Position numbers and translations under genes: made by a program. This document shows, piece after piece, positions 39,314 through 48,215 of a stretch of DNA of 64,000 nucleotides (positions within the stretch are counted from its first letter, which is position 1; each line of letters begins with the position of its first letter). The stretch is from Methylocapsa sp. D3K7 (GTDB lineage: Bacteria; Pseudomonadota; Alphaproteobacteria; Rhizobiales; Beijerinckiaceae), in contig NZ_CP123229.1 of the NCBI RefSeq assembly GCF_029855125.1, positions 3,392,501-3,456,500 of the forward strand, written 5' to 3'. The notes below the pieces were generated by a model. It saw only the letters and a list, made by a program, of their open reading frames with translations. It was not told the DNA's origin and searched no databases.

Positions 39314-39895
39314 TCACCGCCAAATGTCAGGCGATCCGAATGGATCGGCCAGTTTGAGATTCCCAGGATTGGAGACGGTCGGCTCACCTATCAGCTGCCC
39401 CCCTCTCGCTTGAGGCTTCGTTGCCGCAGAAGGGATCAAATTTCCAATATGGGAAGTGTCCGCAAATAGCTCAGACAGAAGTGCTGCGCGCGCATAGGCG
39501 AGAGAGACATCTCTGTCGCCTATTGTTGGAATAGCGGTCTCTATGCGAGTGGCAGTCTGCGAATCGATCCGGAGACAATGGGTCATCGCATTATAAAAAC
39601 CCTCTCCAATTGCCTCTTTCTGCGGAAGTGATGCCCTCGGCAGAATAAGTTTAAAAGCTTGGACCACTGCCGGGCTCATGCCAGCTGCTACAATTTCGCT
39701 CACCGTGGTGCTCAATTCAAGGGCTTCGCGTTTGTTGCCGATTTGGCCAGCCAACATACTCTCCGGCTTTAGAAGAAATTCGTTCATGGCTGAAGGGTTA
39801 GTCGTAGGAGTGTCCAGTTTGCATGCGGCGAAGGCATTCGAATAGCAAGTAAACGCGCAGGCTACCCAAAATCCGGTTTTGAATTGCAATACCAT
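39314..39895 (-). CDS. Secreted protein paired with the Wzc/ExoP gene (193 aa)
   Basis: A signal peptide (LQFKTGFWVACAFTCYSNAFA) is followed by a mostly helical mature domain (LELSTTVSEIVAAGMSPAVVQAFKLIL; KEAIGEGFYNAMTHCLRID) and a polar C-terminus ending PDIWR. I start it at 39895, where the signal peptide begins; the frame extends to 39922. It lies three bases before the Wzc start and is probably in the same operon. No family is recognised with confidence; its location suggests a periplasmic partner in polymer export. Confidence 0.65.
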   Translation of the reverse strand: MVLQFKTGFWVACAFTCYSNAFAACKLDTPTTNPSAMNEFLLKPESMLAGQIGNKREALELSTTVSEIVAAGMSPAVVQAFKLILPRASLPQKEAIGEGFYNAMTHCLRIDSQTATRIETAIPTIGDRDVSLAYARAALLSELFADTSHIGNLIPSAATKPQARGGQLIGEPTVSNPGNLKLADPFGSPDIWR

Positions 39896-40231
39896 ATCGC
39901 AGAGGAAGCGGTGTTGATGCATAACGATTTATAACAGTTATTTATTTGCGATGCAACATGCAGACTCTACCTTGAGGGAAGATCGCAATTTAGTGTTGAC
40001 ATAATGAATATTATCATTCATTAATCATCACCAATGGGACCCTGAGGAACAGACCTCAGGATTGCCAACAGATAACAAACGAAGATGAGAAATATAATTT
40101 AGTACCGCTGTACTGATTAAAAAGGCTAACTTAAGTAATATTACAAGATATCTGCCGGCTAGATCCTTTTGATAACGATGTATATAGAGTTAAACTCCGG
40201 AAATAACAACATATCGCGCGAGGTTAGCCTA
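39896..40231. promoter_or_regulatory. Divergent promoter region between the Wzc operon and the priming transferase
   Basis: On the plus strand, TTGACATAATGAATATTA begins at 39996 and matches the box before the left GH16 gene in all but one base. It is followed by TCATTCATTAATCATCA, with two ATTCATTA-like units. The minus-strand side is also AT-rich (ATAACTGTTATAAAT near 39930). A shared regulator could set both directions. No gene lies here unless the transferase starts upstream (ATG 40178). Confidence 0.6.
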
Positions 40232-41698
40232 ATGTACCTTAGTCGATTTAACGATTTTACCCGCACAAACGTCGAAATCGATCGGCAAATGTCAACAACT
40301 AGGCATTTACCGTTGTCCTACCAAAATGTTGGTATAATGGCGGAGGTAGCTGACTTCTTTCTTGTGTTTGCTTCATATTCGATATGTCTTATTTATTACA
40401 CGTATATACATGATAAAATTATAACAAATAAGCAGTCCATCATTACGTTTGCAATTATAAATGGATTTATGCTTCATTATATAGCTTATAATAACGGGTT
40501 ATATCGGCCACAAGCGCTATCTAATAAATTAATATATGTAGTATGTATTTTAAAAGCGTGGGTTATTTCGTGTGTTCTAGTTTCTGTTGCATTCCTATCG
40601 CTTGATGGTGAAACTGAAGTATATTCGAAGTTAATTTTTTATAGCCTCCTTATACAACTAATTCTTTTGTACGTGGTCCATATCGTCGTTGAACGGGTCT
40701 TACGATTAATAATGGTTGAGGAAAGTGGAGTAGGACGACGCGTTGTCATCCTCGGCGAACCCACCGAACTCATTGGATTAAGTCGAACATTTTTAGCCCG
40801 CTATTTTGGAATGAGAGAAGTCTCGCGCATTTCAATTGGGGCAATTCATGCGTCCTGCTCAGATGAGGTGCGCATCAACGTCAATAAGGCGCTTCATGAA
40901 GCGCGGGAACACGGCGCCGAGGAATTTGTAATCGCTATGCGTTGGAGTAGCCGTGTGCTACTGCAAAGCGTGCGAGATCAATTGCGCGCATCTCCTTTGC
41001 CGGTCCGCTTGCTGCCGGACAGTAACATAAGATCGATGTTAGGACGTGATGCCTTATTGGCGGGGCAGCCGTCCCTCGCGGTAAAACTGCAACGCGAGCC
41101 GATAACGCTGTCCGAAAGAGTGCTTAAACGGGCACTCGACATTGTTTTGGCCACGACGGCGATCCTTATTTTGTCGCCGATTTTGGTCTGTACAGCGGCA
41201 GCAGTTAAGCTAGAAAGCCCTGGTCCGATTCTGTTCCGGCAGCGCCGGAACGGGTTCAACGCCAAACAATTCGTCATCTTGAAGTTTCGAACGATGAAGG
41301 TTCTCGAGGACGGGCCGAGGATAACTCAGGCATGCCGCGGTGACCATCGGGTAACCCGCGTTGGGCGATTTCTGCGGCGATGTAGTATGGATGAATTGCC
41401 CCAGCTTATAAATGTCATTATGGGAGACATGTCGTTGGTCGGACCCAGACCCCATGCGCTTGCCCACGACCATGAATATAAGTCTCTAATCGCAGAATAT
41501 GCCTTTCGCCACCATGTCAAACCCGGCATCACGGGGTGGGCGCAGGTAAATGGATTACGAGGCGAGACGAAGCGCGTTGAACAGATGGCCGAACGTGTCA
41601 AACTTGACCTTTGGTACATCGGTCACTGGTCGTTTTGGTTGGACATTAACATCATTGGGCGCACCTGCTTCGAAGTTCTACGCGGTCGCGCCTATTGA
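40232..41698 (+). CDS. Polyprenyl-phosphate sugar-1-phosphate transferase (priming enzyme)
   Basis: 488 residues starting polymer assembly by moving a sugar phosphate to undecaprenyl phosphate. The N-terminal half has about four membrane spans (VADFFLVFASYSICLIYYTY; LLIQLILLYVVHIVV). A CoA-binding-like fold follows (GRRVVILGEPTELIG). The C-terminal bacterial sugar transferase domain has KRALDIVLATTAILILSP, PGPILFRQRRNGFN, ILKFRTMKV, MDELPQLINVIMGDMSLVGPRP and KPGITGWAQVNGLRG. I chose ATG 40232, preceded by GAGG; ATG 40178 is possible. The first 500 bases are strikingly AT-rich compared with the rest, so the gene looks mosaic. Confidence 0.92.
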   Translation: MYLSRFNDFTRTNVEIDRQMSTTRHLPLSYQNVGIMAEVADFFLVFASYSICLIYYTYIHDKIITNKQSIITFAIINGFMLHYIAYNNGLYRPQALSNKLIYVVCILKAWVISCVLVSVAFLSLDGETEVYSKLIFYSLLIQLILLYVVHIVVERVLRLIMVEESGVGRRVVILGEPTELIGLSRTFLARYFGMREVSRISIGAIHASCSDEVRINVNKALHEAREHGAEEFVIAMRWSSRVLLQSVRDQLRASPLPVRLLPDSNIRSMLGRDALLAGQPSLAVKLQREPITLSERVLKRALDIVLATTAILILSPILVCTAAAVKLESPGPILFRQRRNGFNAKQFVILKFRTMKVLEDGPRITQACRGDHRVTRVGRFLRRCSMDELPQLINVIMGDMSLVGPRPHALAHDHEYKSLIAEYAFRHHVKPGITGWAQVNGLRGETKRVEQMAERVKLDLWYIGHWSFWLDINIIGRTCFEVLRGRAY

Positions 41699-41808
41699 GT
41701 TGCGTTAGGCGCCCGGTCATCGACCGAATGTATCTGTAGAGTGGTGTAATCGGGCTCGAGAAATCATCAAACACTAGGGAAGCCGAATTGTTTGTTCTTG
41801 TCGCGATA

Positions 41809-42590
41809 TTAGGCCGTGTTGACAATGTGACGTAGCCACCTCCTGATCGCGACGAGACGAACGAAACCGCCGAATGTCTCGGCGAGTTTGTAATAGTGGG
41901 TTGTGAAGCGGCGTGCGTTCTTGAGACGATTGAAGCAACGTTCGATGCGATTCCGCATAGCATAATTCGCTCTGTCGATCTCGATTTGAAAACACCCATT
42001 TTTCTTTGTGGGAATGACCGGCGCGCTGCCGCCGATGGGATCAGATGTTGCTTTACCCATCAACGCCTCGTAGCCATTTACGTCGTGCGTTTTGCCGAAC
42101 GAGACGCGGTTCCAATCGAAAGACCTTATGTGTTCCTTCGGAGGTTTATCTTGGTCGAGAAGCGACCGCACGAACGGCAAAGAGCGTTTCTCTGATTCCT
42201 CCCTTTCCGCGCGCTACGTGGTGATGCATGCGGACGATGGTTGTGTCGATCATTTGAACTGAGTCTGGAACGGCTTGGCTGTTTTTGCCAGGGCTTCGAT
42301 GACAACATCCCAAAGTCCGGCTCGCGTCCATCTGAGAAACTGCCGATAGACCGAGCCTCATTTGCCGAATTTATGGGCCAAATCTCGCTGGTTCGCGCGA
42401 TCCAGAAAATTCCATCGAAGACTCGTCTGTGATCCCAGGAGGGTGGCCGCGCTAACTCGACGGCAAGGCGCGAAATTTGATCGCATACCATCGCGAGCGC
42501 CCCGCCTAAGGAAGCCGACCAGATCCATGAGGACGATCCAGGCCTCGGCAGTCCAAGTTCTTTCTTTGCCCTTGAAGATGAGAGCCATTC
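41809..42590 (-). pseudogene. IS5-family transposase remnant
   Basis: Fragments in several frames: an N-terminal WIVLMDLVGFLRRGARDGMR segment, a central VQMIDTTIVRMHHHVARGKGG (catalytic Asp region) and a C-terminal ANYAMRNRIERCFNRLKNARR with FTTHYYKLAETFGGFVRLVAI. The order fits an IS5-family (IS1031-like) transposase with at least two frameshifts. I could not define element ends. It separates the priming transferase from the following genes. Confidence 0.75.
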
Positions 42591-42628
42591 CGCGTGCGGG
42601 ATGAAACGCTCCGCGTCGCTAATAACAT

Positions 42629-42680
42629 TTGACAAACTATTATTAACTGACATTATTTATAATTATTCATTCAATTCTGC
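42629..42680 (+). promoter_or_regulatory. AT-rich promoter region of the WecG/TagA gene
   Basis: TTGACA at 42629-42634 is followed by AT-rich sequence with CATTAT at 42651-42656, and the stretch ACTGACATTATTTATAATTA resembles the TTGACATAATGA box of the other units. The gene starts at 42693. Confidence 0.5.
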
Positions 42681-42692
42681 CCGGAGCGTACG

Positions 42693-43472
42693 ATGTCAGC
42701 TATCCAAACCGTGGTTGTCGGCGGTGTAAAAACAAAACGTTTGTCGCGGCAAGATATGATTCTATCGATGGCCGAAGATTGCGTGAAAGCGCGGGAAAAA
42801 AACGGTCCATGCAAACTTGTTTTCGATCTTAACGGACATGGGCTGGCCCTTTCTCGCTGGAATGATGCCTACCGTAGAGATCTTTCTGAAGCGGATATTA
42901 TCCATGCGGATGGGCAAGCAGTAGTGCTTGCATCCCGCCTTCTTACCCGTTCCCCTATACCTGAGAGAAGCGCAACATCTGATCTCTTCCATGATGCCGC
43001 GGCCTACGCGGCCAGAAATGGTTGTCGATTTTATCTTCTGGGCGGCACAGAGGAAGTGAACGCCCGTTGCGAGATAGTTATGAAGAAACTCTACCCGGAA
43101 CTTGAGATTGTGGGCCGCCGCGATGGCTTTTTTATCGAAGCCGACGAAGCGTGTCTCTGCGAAAACATTAATAGGCTAAATGTCGATGTTCTGTGGGTTG
43201 GCTTGGGGAAGCCCAAGGAGCAAGCCTTTTGTGTGCGCAATAAACATCGACTCAACGTCGGCTGGGCAGTGACCTGCGGTGGCTGTTTCAATTACGTCGT
43301 CGGTGAGTATCCTCGCGCTCCTCAATGGATGCAAAATGCCGGACTGGAATGGCTGCATAGGCTCGCAACACGTCCACGACAGATGTTGTGGCGATATCTC
43401 ACAACAAACCCAGTTGCCATGTACATGTTGCTAACCCGGACGAGAACAACGGTTATCGATGCCAATATCTGA
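42693..43472 (+). CDS. WecG/TagA/CpsF family glycosyltransferase
   Basis: 259 residues. Family signatures: VVVGGVKTKRLSRQDMI near the start, DIIHADGQAVVLASRLL (catalytic Asp region), GCRFYLLGGTEEVNARC, LNVDVLWVGLGKPKEQ and VTCGGCFNYVVGEYPRAPQWMQNAGLEW. GT26 enzymes add the second sugar to a lipid-linked intermediate, which fits the preceding priming enzyme. Normal family length. Confidence 0.93.
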   Translation: MSAIQTVVVGGVKTKRLSRQDMILSMAEDCVKAREKNGPCKLVFDLNGHGLALSRWNDAYRRDLSEADIIHADGQAVVLASRLLTRSPIPERSATSDLFHDAAAYAARNGCRFYLLGGTEEVNARCEIVMKKLYPELEIVGRRDGFFIEADEACLCENINRLNVDVLWVGLGKPKEQAFCVRNKHRLNVGWAVTCGGCFNYVVGEYPRAPQWMQNAGLEWLHRLATRPRQMLWRYLTTNPVAMYMLLTRTRTTVIDANI

Positions 43473-43601
43473 TTTCCTATACAGAGAGCGGACGTTCTTG
43501 CGTCGGCTATACAGGATAAAACGTCACGATAACGCGCTGCGGACCGTTTCATCGCATCGTAATGGAACGAGCAATTTCAGCAAAATTTATCAAGGACCCT
43601 T

Positions 43602-44897
43602 ATGCGAATCTTAGGTGCCTTCCTTCAAAGTCTGCATCGCTTTGGGTTGGCCGCACTCGGGCCGGTAGCTGTTTCTGCCACACAGTTTCTACTTCAAATG
43701 GATCTTTTGCGAACCTTGGAAACGACCGAGTTTGGATTGTTCGCATTCATAGTTGGATTTATCCAATTTGGGTTTGGATTGTCCAATGCGCTTGTTTGCA
43801 CGCCCTATACGGTTTGGATCAACAATACCCAGATGGGTGATAAGGACGCTCAAACGTACTTCAAAGTCAATCTTGCTCTATCCGCCATTTGGGCAGCTTT
43901 CTGCATCATAATTGTTATGACGCTTGGCCGTTCGGTCGAAGCGTGGTTTTTCGGTCTTTTTGGATTTCTAGCGATGATTCGCTGGTTCGGTCGAGCCCAC
44001 TTGTATGCGATTCATCGACCTACCACGGTCGTCATTTCAGACTTCATTTTTGCAGGGGTACTGCTGATGTGCATCTCATCCGTACCGTTCGCAAGCCTTT
44101 CGTTGTTGTCAGCTATCGCTATGTTGTGCGTGGCGACAACCGGCGGGGTGATCGCGATCGGTCTGGCATTCATCGAAATGCAATTCAGACGTGCCTGGGT
44201 AGGGTCATTTCGTGATTACGGTGATGTCTGGCGAGATCATGCCAGATGGACGCTTCTTGGCGTCGTTTCTTCAGAAGCCACAGCGAATGCACACTCGTAT
44301 GTCGTGACGCTACATGCGGGTCCAGCGGCCTTCGCCCCGATCGCTGCGGCTACGCTACTCGTCAAACCGATCTCGCTCATCATAACTTCGCTCACACAGC
44401 TCGAACGTCCGGTTATGGCACGACATTTGGCAAGCGGAGACATGACTGCGGCGCTTCAATCCGTTGCCTTCTTCCGTTTAGCGGTGATCTTGACTTGGAC
44501 GGGTACCATCAGCGCCGGAGTGGCTTGCCTCGTGTGGTTCCCGCGTCTCCTCTTCAGCCCTTCATACGATATAGGAACGCTTAAAATCGCTTTCTTTCTT
44601 TGGGCTTGGATTTCGTTGCTGCAGAGTTGGTCAACTCCGCCGAGCGTATTACTCCAGGCCGCGCAGTGGTTCAAACCCCTAGGGAGCACTGGCGTAGCGT
44701 CTGCCGTCGTTGCAGTCATCGCCGTGCTAGCATTCGCTCTGGTGCTTACGCCGGTCTATACTTTGATAGGTATTCTGATTGGCCAGGCCATAATGAACTG
44801 GGGTATCGCGATACTCAAAACCCGATGGATGGCTGGATGCGATGGCATCACTTTTCGACATTGGCATCTGCGCAAGCCGTCTGGAAGCATGGTCTAG
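43602..44897 (+). CDS. MOP-superfamily-like membrane protein of the polysaccharide locus
   Basis: 431 residues with about twelve hydrophobic spans, for example LLRTLETTEFGLFAFIVGFIQFG, WAAFCIIIVMTLG, LLSAIAMLCVATTGGVIAIGL and AVVAVIAVLAFALVLTPVYTLIGILIG. The pattern resembles Wzx/PST-type flippases, though weakly. A second, clearer candidate lies at 46704. Its TAG stop overlaps the GTG start of the next gene (TAGTG), so they are translationally coupled. Confidence 0.75.
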   Translation: MRILGAFLQSLHRFGLAALGPVAVSATQFLLQMDLLRTLETTEFGLFAFIVGFIQFGFGLSNALVCTPYTVWINNTQMGDKDAQTYFKVNLALSAIWAAFCIIIVMTLGRSVEAWFFGLFGFLAMIRWFGRAHLYAIHRPTTVVISDFIFAGVLLMCISSVPFASLSLLSAIAMLCVATTGGVIAIGLAFIEMQFRRAWVGSFRDYGDVWRDHARWTLLGVVSSEATANAHSYVVTLHAGPAAFAPIAAATLLVKPISLIITSLTQLERPVMARHLASGDMTAALQSVAFFRLAVILTWTGTISAGVACLVWFPRLLFSPSYDIGTLKIAFFLWAWISLLQSWSTPPSVLLQAAQWFKPLGSTGVASAVVAVIAVLAFALVLTPVYTLIGILIGQAIMNWGIAILKTRWMAGCDGITFRHWHLRKPSGSMV

Positions 44898-45808
44898 TGC
44901 CTCACGTCGCGATTATCATACCAACTTTTCGAAGGCCTCTGGGGCTCAATAAGGCTTTGACTCATATAGAGAAGTTGGACACCTCAGCTGAGGTAACCGT
45001 GTTGGTCGCCGATAATGATGTAGATTTCCGGGGGGGCGTCAAGGTGGTGCACCGCCTGATTTCTTCCGGATACCGTTTCCCAATCCGAAGCATAGTCGTC
45101 GCGGACCGAGGCGTATCCCATGTCCGGAATTCGCTAATAGCCTCCGCCCTTGAAATCCCCAACACCGAGTTCGTGGCCCTTCTCGACGACGACGAATGGC
45201 CAGAACCTCAATGGCTCGACGCGATGTTGAAAATGCAGCAGCAGACTGGCGCCGACGCAGTGGGCGGAACGGTTCTGCCGGTATTCATGGGCTCGCCCCC
45301 GTCTTGGATAGAGCGACTTTCTCTGTATCGCCAGGAGCAGGTCGACGGTCCGACAGAGATGTTGTGGGGAACGTGCAACGCAATTCTCACTCGTCAATTT
45401 CTCGAGAAATTTTCTCGACCTTGGTTCGATATGGAATTTAGCTTGACCGGCGGCGAGGATGTCGAATTTTTCACGCGGGCGAAGGCGCTAGGTGCCAATT
45501 TCGCGTGGGCCAGTAATGCGCGCGTTTTTGAGGACGTCCCTGTGAGCCGCATGACGCTTCGCTGGATCACCATGCGTTCCTTCCGCATTGGAAACACAAA
45601 TGCGCTTATCCAACTCCGCTGGCGCTACCTGCACCTCGGACACTTAGCTATCTTTGTGAAGTCGATAGGCCGTCTTATGACAACGATGATCGTGATTTTA
45701 CCAACAGCCAAACGAAAGGGTCAAATGATAGAGGCAATGTGTCTCACATCACGATCTCTGGGCGAAATCGCAGCGTTGTTGGGTATTCGGTATCGAGCAT
45801 ATAGATAA
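44897..45808 (+). CDS. Family 2 glycosyltransferase (ExoM-like)
   Basis: 303 residues. VPHVAIIIPTFRRPLGLNKAL opens the GT-A fold; VTVLVADND, ADRGVSHVRNSLIASA, the metal-binding FVALLDDDEWPEP, GGTVLPVF and FSLTGGEDVEFFTRAKA follow. The RGVSHVRN and DDDEWPEPQWL segments are like succinoglycan ExoM. The start is the GTG that overlaps the upstream stop; a longer frame would lie inside the previous gene. Acts on the cytoplasmic side of the inner membrane. Confidence 0.9.
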   Translation: MPHVAIIIPTFRRPLGLNKALTHIEKLDTSAEVTVLVADNDVDFRGGVKVVHRLISSGYRFPIRSIVVADRGVSHVRNSLIASALEIPNTEFVALLDDDEWPEPQWLDAMLKMQQQTGADAVGGTVLPVFMGSPPSWIERLSLYRQEQVDGPTEMLWGTCNAILTRQFLEKFSRPWFDMEFSLTGGEDVEFFTRAKALGANFAWASNARVFEDVPVSRMTLRWITMRSFRIGNTNALIQLRWRYLHLGHLAIFVKSIGRLMTTMIVILPTAKRKGQMIEAMCLTSRSLGEIAALLGIRYRAYR

Positions 45809-45816
45809 GCCTGGAA

Positions 45817-46707
45817 ATGTCACCAATGGTTACTAACGTTTCGACGAGATCCTGCCACGCCTTCAAGAGAATGTTCCGGGACCAGTTTGCCCAACTTACG
45901 GCTTCATGGATCGCATTGCGGTGGCTCGTTCACAACGCGCGTTTCTCAAAGCCTCACAACCTTGACACTCCATTGGTCGTGTCGCTCACGTCATATCCGC
46001 CTCGCTTCTCGGTGCTGCAGCGAACTCTTCAAAGTTTGCTGATGCAGACCATCAAGCCTGATCATCTAATTTTGTGGGTCGCTGACAAAGACGTCAGGAC
46101 GCTTCCTGTCACGATTTGGGCGCTCGTGGCGCATGGTTTGTCTATAAAGACTTGCTCTGACATAGGTTCCTACAAGAAGATCATACCGACACTGATCTCT
46201 TATCCGGATGCCGTCATCGTTACGGCGGATGACGACGTATATTATTGGCCGACTTGGCTTGAGGAACTCGTCAGTGCCTACAAACCGGGGGCAAAAGAAG
46301 TCCTGTGTCATCGCGCTCATCAAATCATATTTCGCGCTGATGGCAGGCCGGCTCCCTATCGCGATTGGAAATTCGAGACCGCAAACACGAATGCGTCAAA
46401 AGCGATTTTTCCGACGGGCCTTGGAGGTATTCTTTATCGACCAAGCATATTCACAACGGACGTCACGCAAAAGGAGCGTTTCCAGACATTTTGCCCCAGT
46501 GCCGACGATATCTGGCTTTTCTGGATGGCTTCGCTCAATGGCGCTCAGTTTCGTAAGGTCGGACCAGTGCGTCGGTTTGTACTCTGGAAGGGGGGGCAAG
46601 ACGTGGCTCTATACAACCATAACGTTCTCGGAACGGACGCCAATGACAAACAGATTGGCGCGATGATAGCGGCTTATGGTTTACCCGTGGCAGGCAAGAT
46701 GTCATGA
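45817..46707 (+). CDS. Putative glycosyltransferase
   Basis: 296 residues. Core segments are TPLVVSLTSYPPRFSVLQRTLQSLL, PDHLILWVADKD and the metal-binding VIVTADDDVYYWPTWLEEL, followed by LGGILYRPSIF and CPSADDIWLFWMA. This resembles GT-A glycosyltransferases of polysaccharide loci. Eight bases separate it from the preceding gene, and its stop overlaps the next start (ATGA). Confidence 0.8.
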   Translation: MSPMVTNVSTRSCHAFKRMFRDQFAQLTASWIALRWLVHNARFSKPHNLDTPLVVSLTSYPPRFSVLQRTLQSLLMQTIKPDHLILWVADKDVRTLPVTIWALVAHGLSIKTCSDIGSYKKIIPTLISYPDAVIVTADDDVYYWPTWLEELVSAYKPGAKEVLCHRAHQIIFRADGRPAPYRDWKFETANTNASKAIFPTGLGGILYRPSIFTTDVTQKERFQTFCPSADDIWLFWMASLNGAQFRKVGPVRRFVLWKGGQDVALYNHNVLGTDANDKQIGAMIAAYGLPVAGKMS

Positions 46708-48161
46708 CGACCCGAACTGCGGCTTTTGCCGCCATCCGTTGGACCAGCATGGCGATGATCGGACGCTCGGCCATAGCCCTCGCGCAAATTGTTGTCCTGT
46801 CCCGTTTGCTCGATCCAGCGGATTTCAAGTCTGTGGCCATCGCAGTCACGATCATCAATGTTGGCATTGTGTTCACAGACATGGGGCTTAGCAATGCCGT
46901 CATAAGGTTTCGTGATGTTACGTCGGACGAGCTGGTCAGCCTATTCTGGTTGAACCTCATGCTTGGTGGCGGTGTCACGTTTGCGGTTGCTGCTGCCAGT
47001 CCGCTTATCGCGTGGTTCTATGGTGATACCAGGTTGACGCCACTTATTCAGATGGCAAGTACCGTATTTTTCATCACGGCCTTTGGCCAACAGCAGCGTT
47101 CCCTCGCGGAGAAAAAACTGCAATTCAAGGGTTTGTTCAGGATCGAGATTCTCTCGGCGCTCCTTGGTTTCTGTGTTGCGGTCGTTATGGCACTGTTTGG
47201 ATTCGGTGCTTCGTCGATCGTGACCGGCAACATAGCCAATGCGATTGGTGTTTCAGGCCTATGCTGGGTAATGTTGGCGGATGGATTTCGGCCGAAATTG
47301 ACATTCCGCTTCGTAACAGCCAAGCGCTTCATGTCATTCGGCTTGAACGTTGTCGTCTTCCAATTTTTCAATGCACTTGCTCTAAATGGTGATGTAATCC
47401 TAGGTGGCCGACTCATCCCTGGATCGGCTCTCGGCTATTATTTCCAGCCGCGTGACCTCTGTTTACGAATTATGTTCGTGGTCAATACGATCGTAAACCG
47501 TGTCAGCTTTCCGTTGCTTGCCTCCGTCGCCCACGACAAGCCGAGAATTAAGTCCGTCTATCTTAAGGCGTTGAATATGACGTCTTCGGTTAACTTTCCA
47601 ATCTATGCATTTTTAGCTGTTTTCAGTTCGGACGCGATTGAGATTGTGATGGGACCAAAATGGGGTGACTCCATATCAGTCATGCGCGTGCTCGCGTTGT
47701 GGTGCGCGGTCCGGTCGATAGGAAATCCTGTCGGAATACTGCTCTTAGCAACCGGGGAAACCAGACTTGCAACGGTCTCGGCGATGACAGTCTCCATCTC
47801 CCTCTTTGTCTTTGTTGGTCTTGGAGCGCAGTTCGGCATTTTAGGAATTCCAATCGCTCTAACCATACTCTATGTTCTCTTGGTTCCCATCTTTTGGGCG
47901 ACTTTGGTGCGGCCAGTATGCGGAGCTGGATTCACCGAGTACCACCGCGTGCTTTTGTTGCCAGCCTTGAGCACAGCCTGTGCCGCCGCTGCCGAGATCG
48001 TGGTGCTCGAAGTCGTTGAAGGGGCGTTTGCGCGTCTCTCCCTTGGCGGCGCGGCTGGAGTCGTCGTCTATGTTGGCGCTAGCTGGTTCCTCAATCGAGG
48101 ATGGCTATTATCGATGACAGAATTATTGATGGTGGAACCGGTACGCCGCAGGCTCGCTTAA
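46704..48161 (+). CDS. Wzx-type polysaccharide flippase
   Basis: 485 residues with 12-14 membrane spans. The N-terminus resembles Polysacc_synt_3 proteins: RWTSMAMIGRSAIALAQIVVLSRLLDPADFKSVAIAVTI, FTDMGLSNAVIRF, SLFWLNLMLGGGVTF and ALGYYFQPRDLCLRIMFVVNTIVNRVSFPLLA. It would flip lipid-linked repeat units to the periplasm. Overlaps the upstream gene by ATGA. Confidence 0.9.
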   Translation: MTTRTAAFAAIRWTSMAMIGRSAIALAQIVVLSRLLDPADFKSVAIAVTIINVGIVFTDMGLSNAVIRFRDVTSDELVSLFWLNLMLGGGVTFAVAAASPLIAWFYGDTRLTPLIQMASTVFFITAFGQQQRSLAEKKLQFKGLFRIEILSALLGFCVAVVMALFGFGASSIVTGNIANAIGVSGLCWVMLADGFRPKLTFRFVTAKRFMSFGLNVVVFQFFNALALNGDVILGGRLIPGSALGYYFQPRDLCLRIMFVVNTIVNRVSFPLLASVAHDKPRIKSVYLKALNMTSSVNFPIYAFLAVFSSDAIEIVMGPKWGDSISVMRVLALWCAVRSIGNPVGILLLATGETRLATVSAMTVSISLFVFVGLGAQFGILGIPIALTILYVLLVPIFWATLVRPVCGAGFTEYHRVLLLPALSTACAAAAEIVVLEVVEGAFARLSLGGAAGVVVYVGASWFLNRGWLLSMTELLMVEPVRRRLA

Positions 48162-48215
48162 ATATTTGCGAGCCCGAGCAAGCGCGAATTATCCAGTAAC
48201 ATGGTAGGAGATCGG

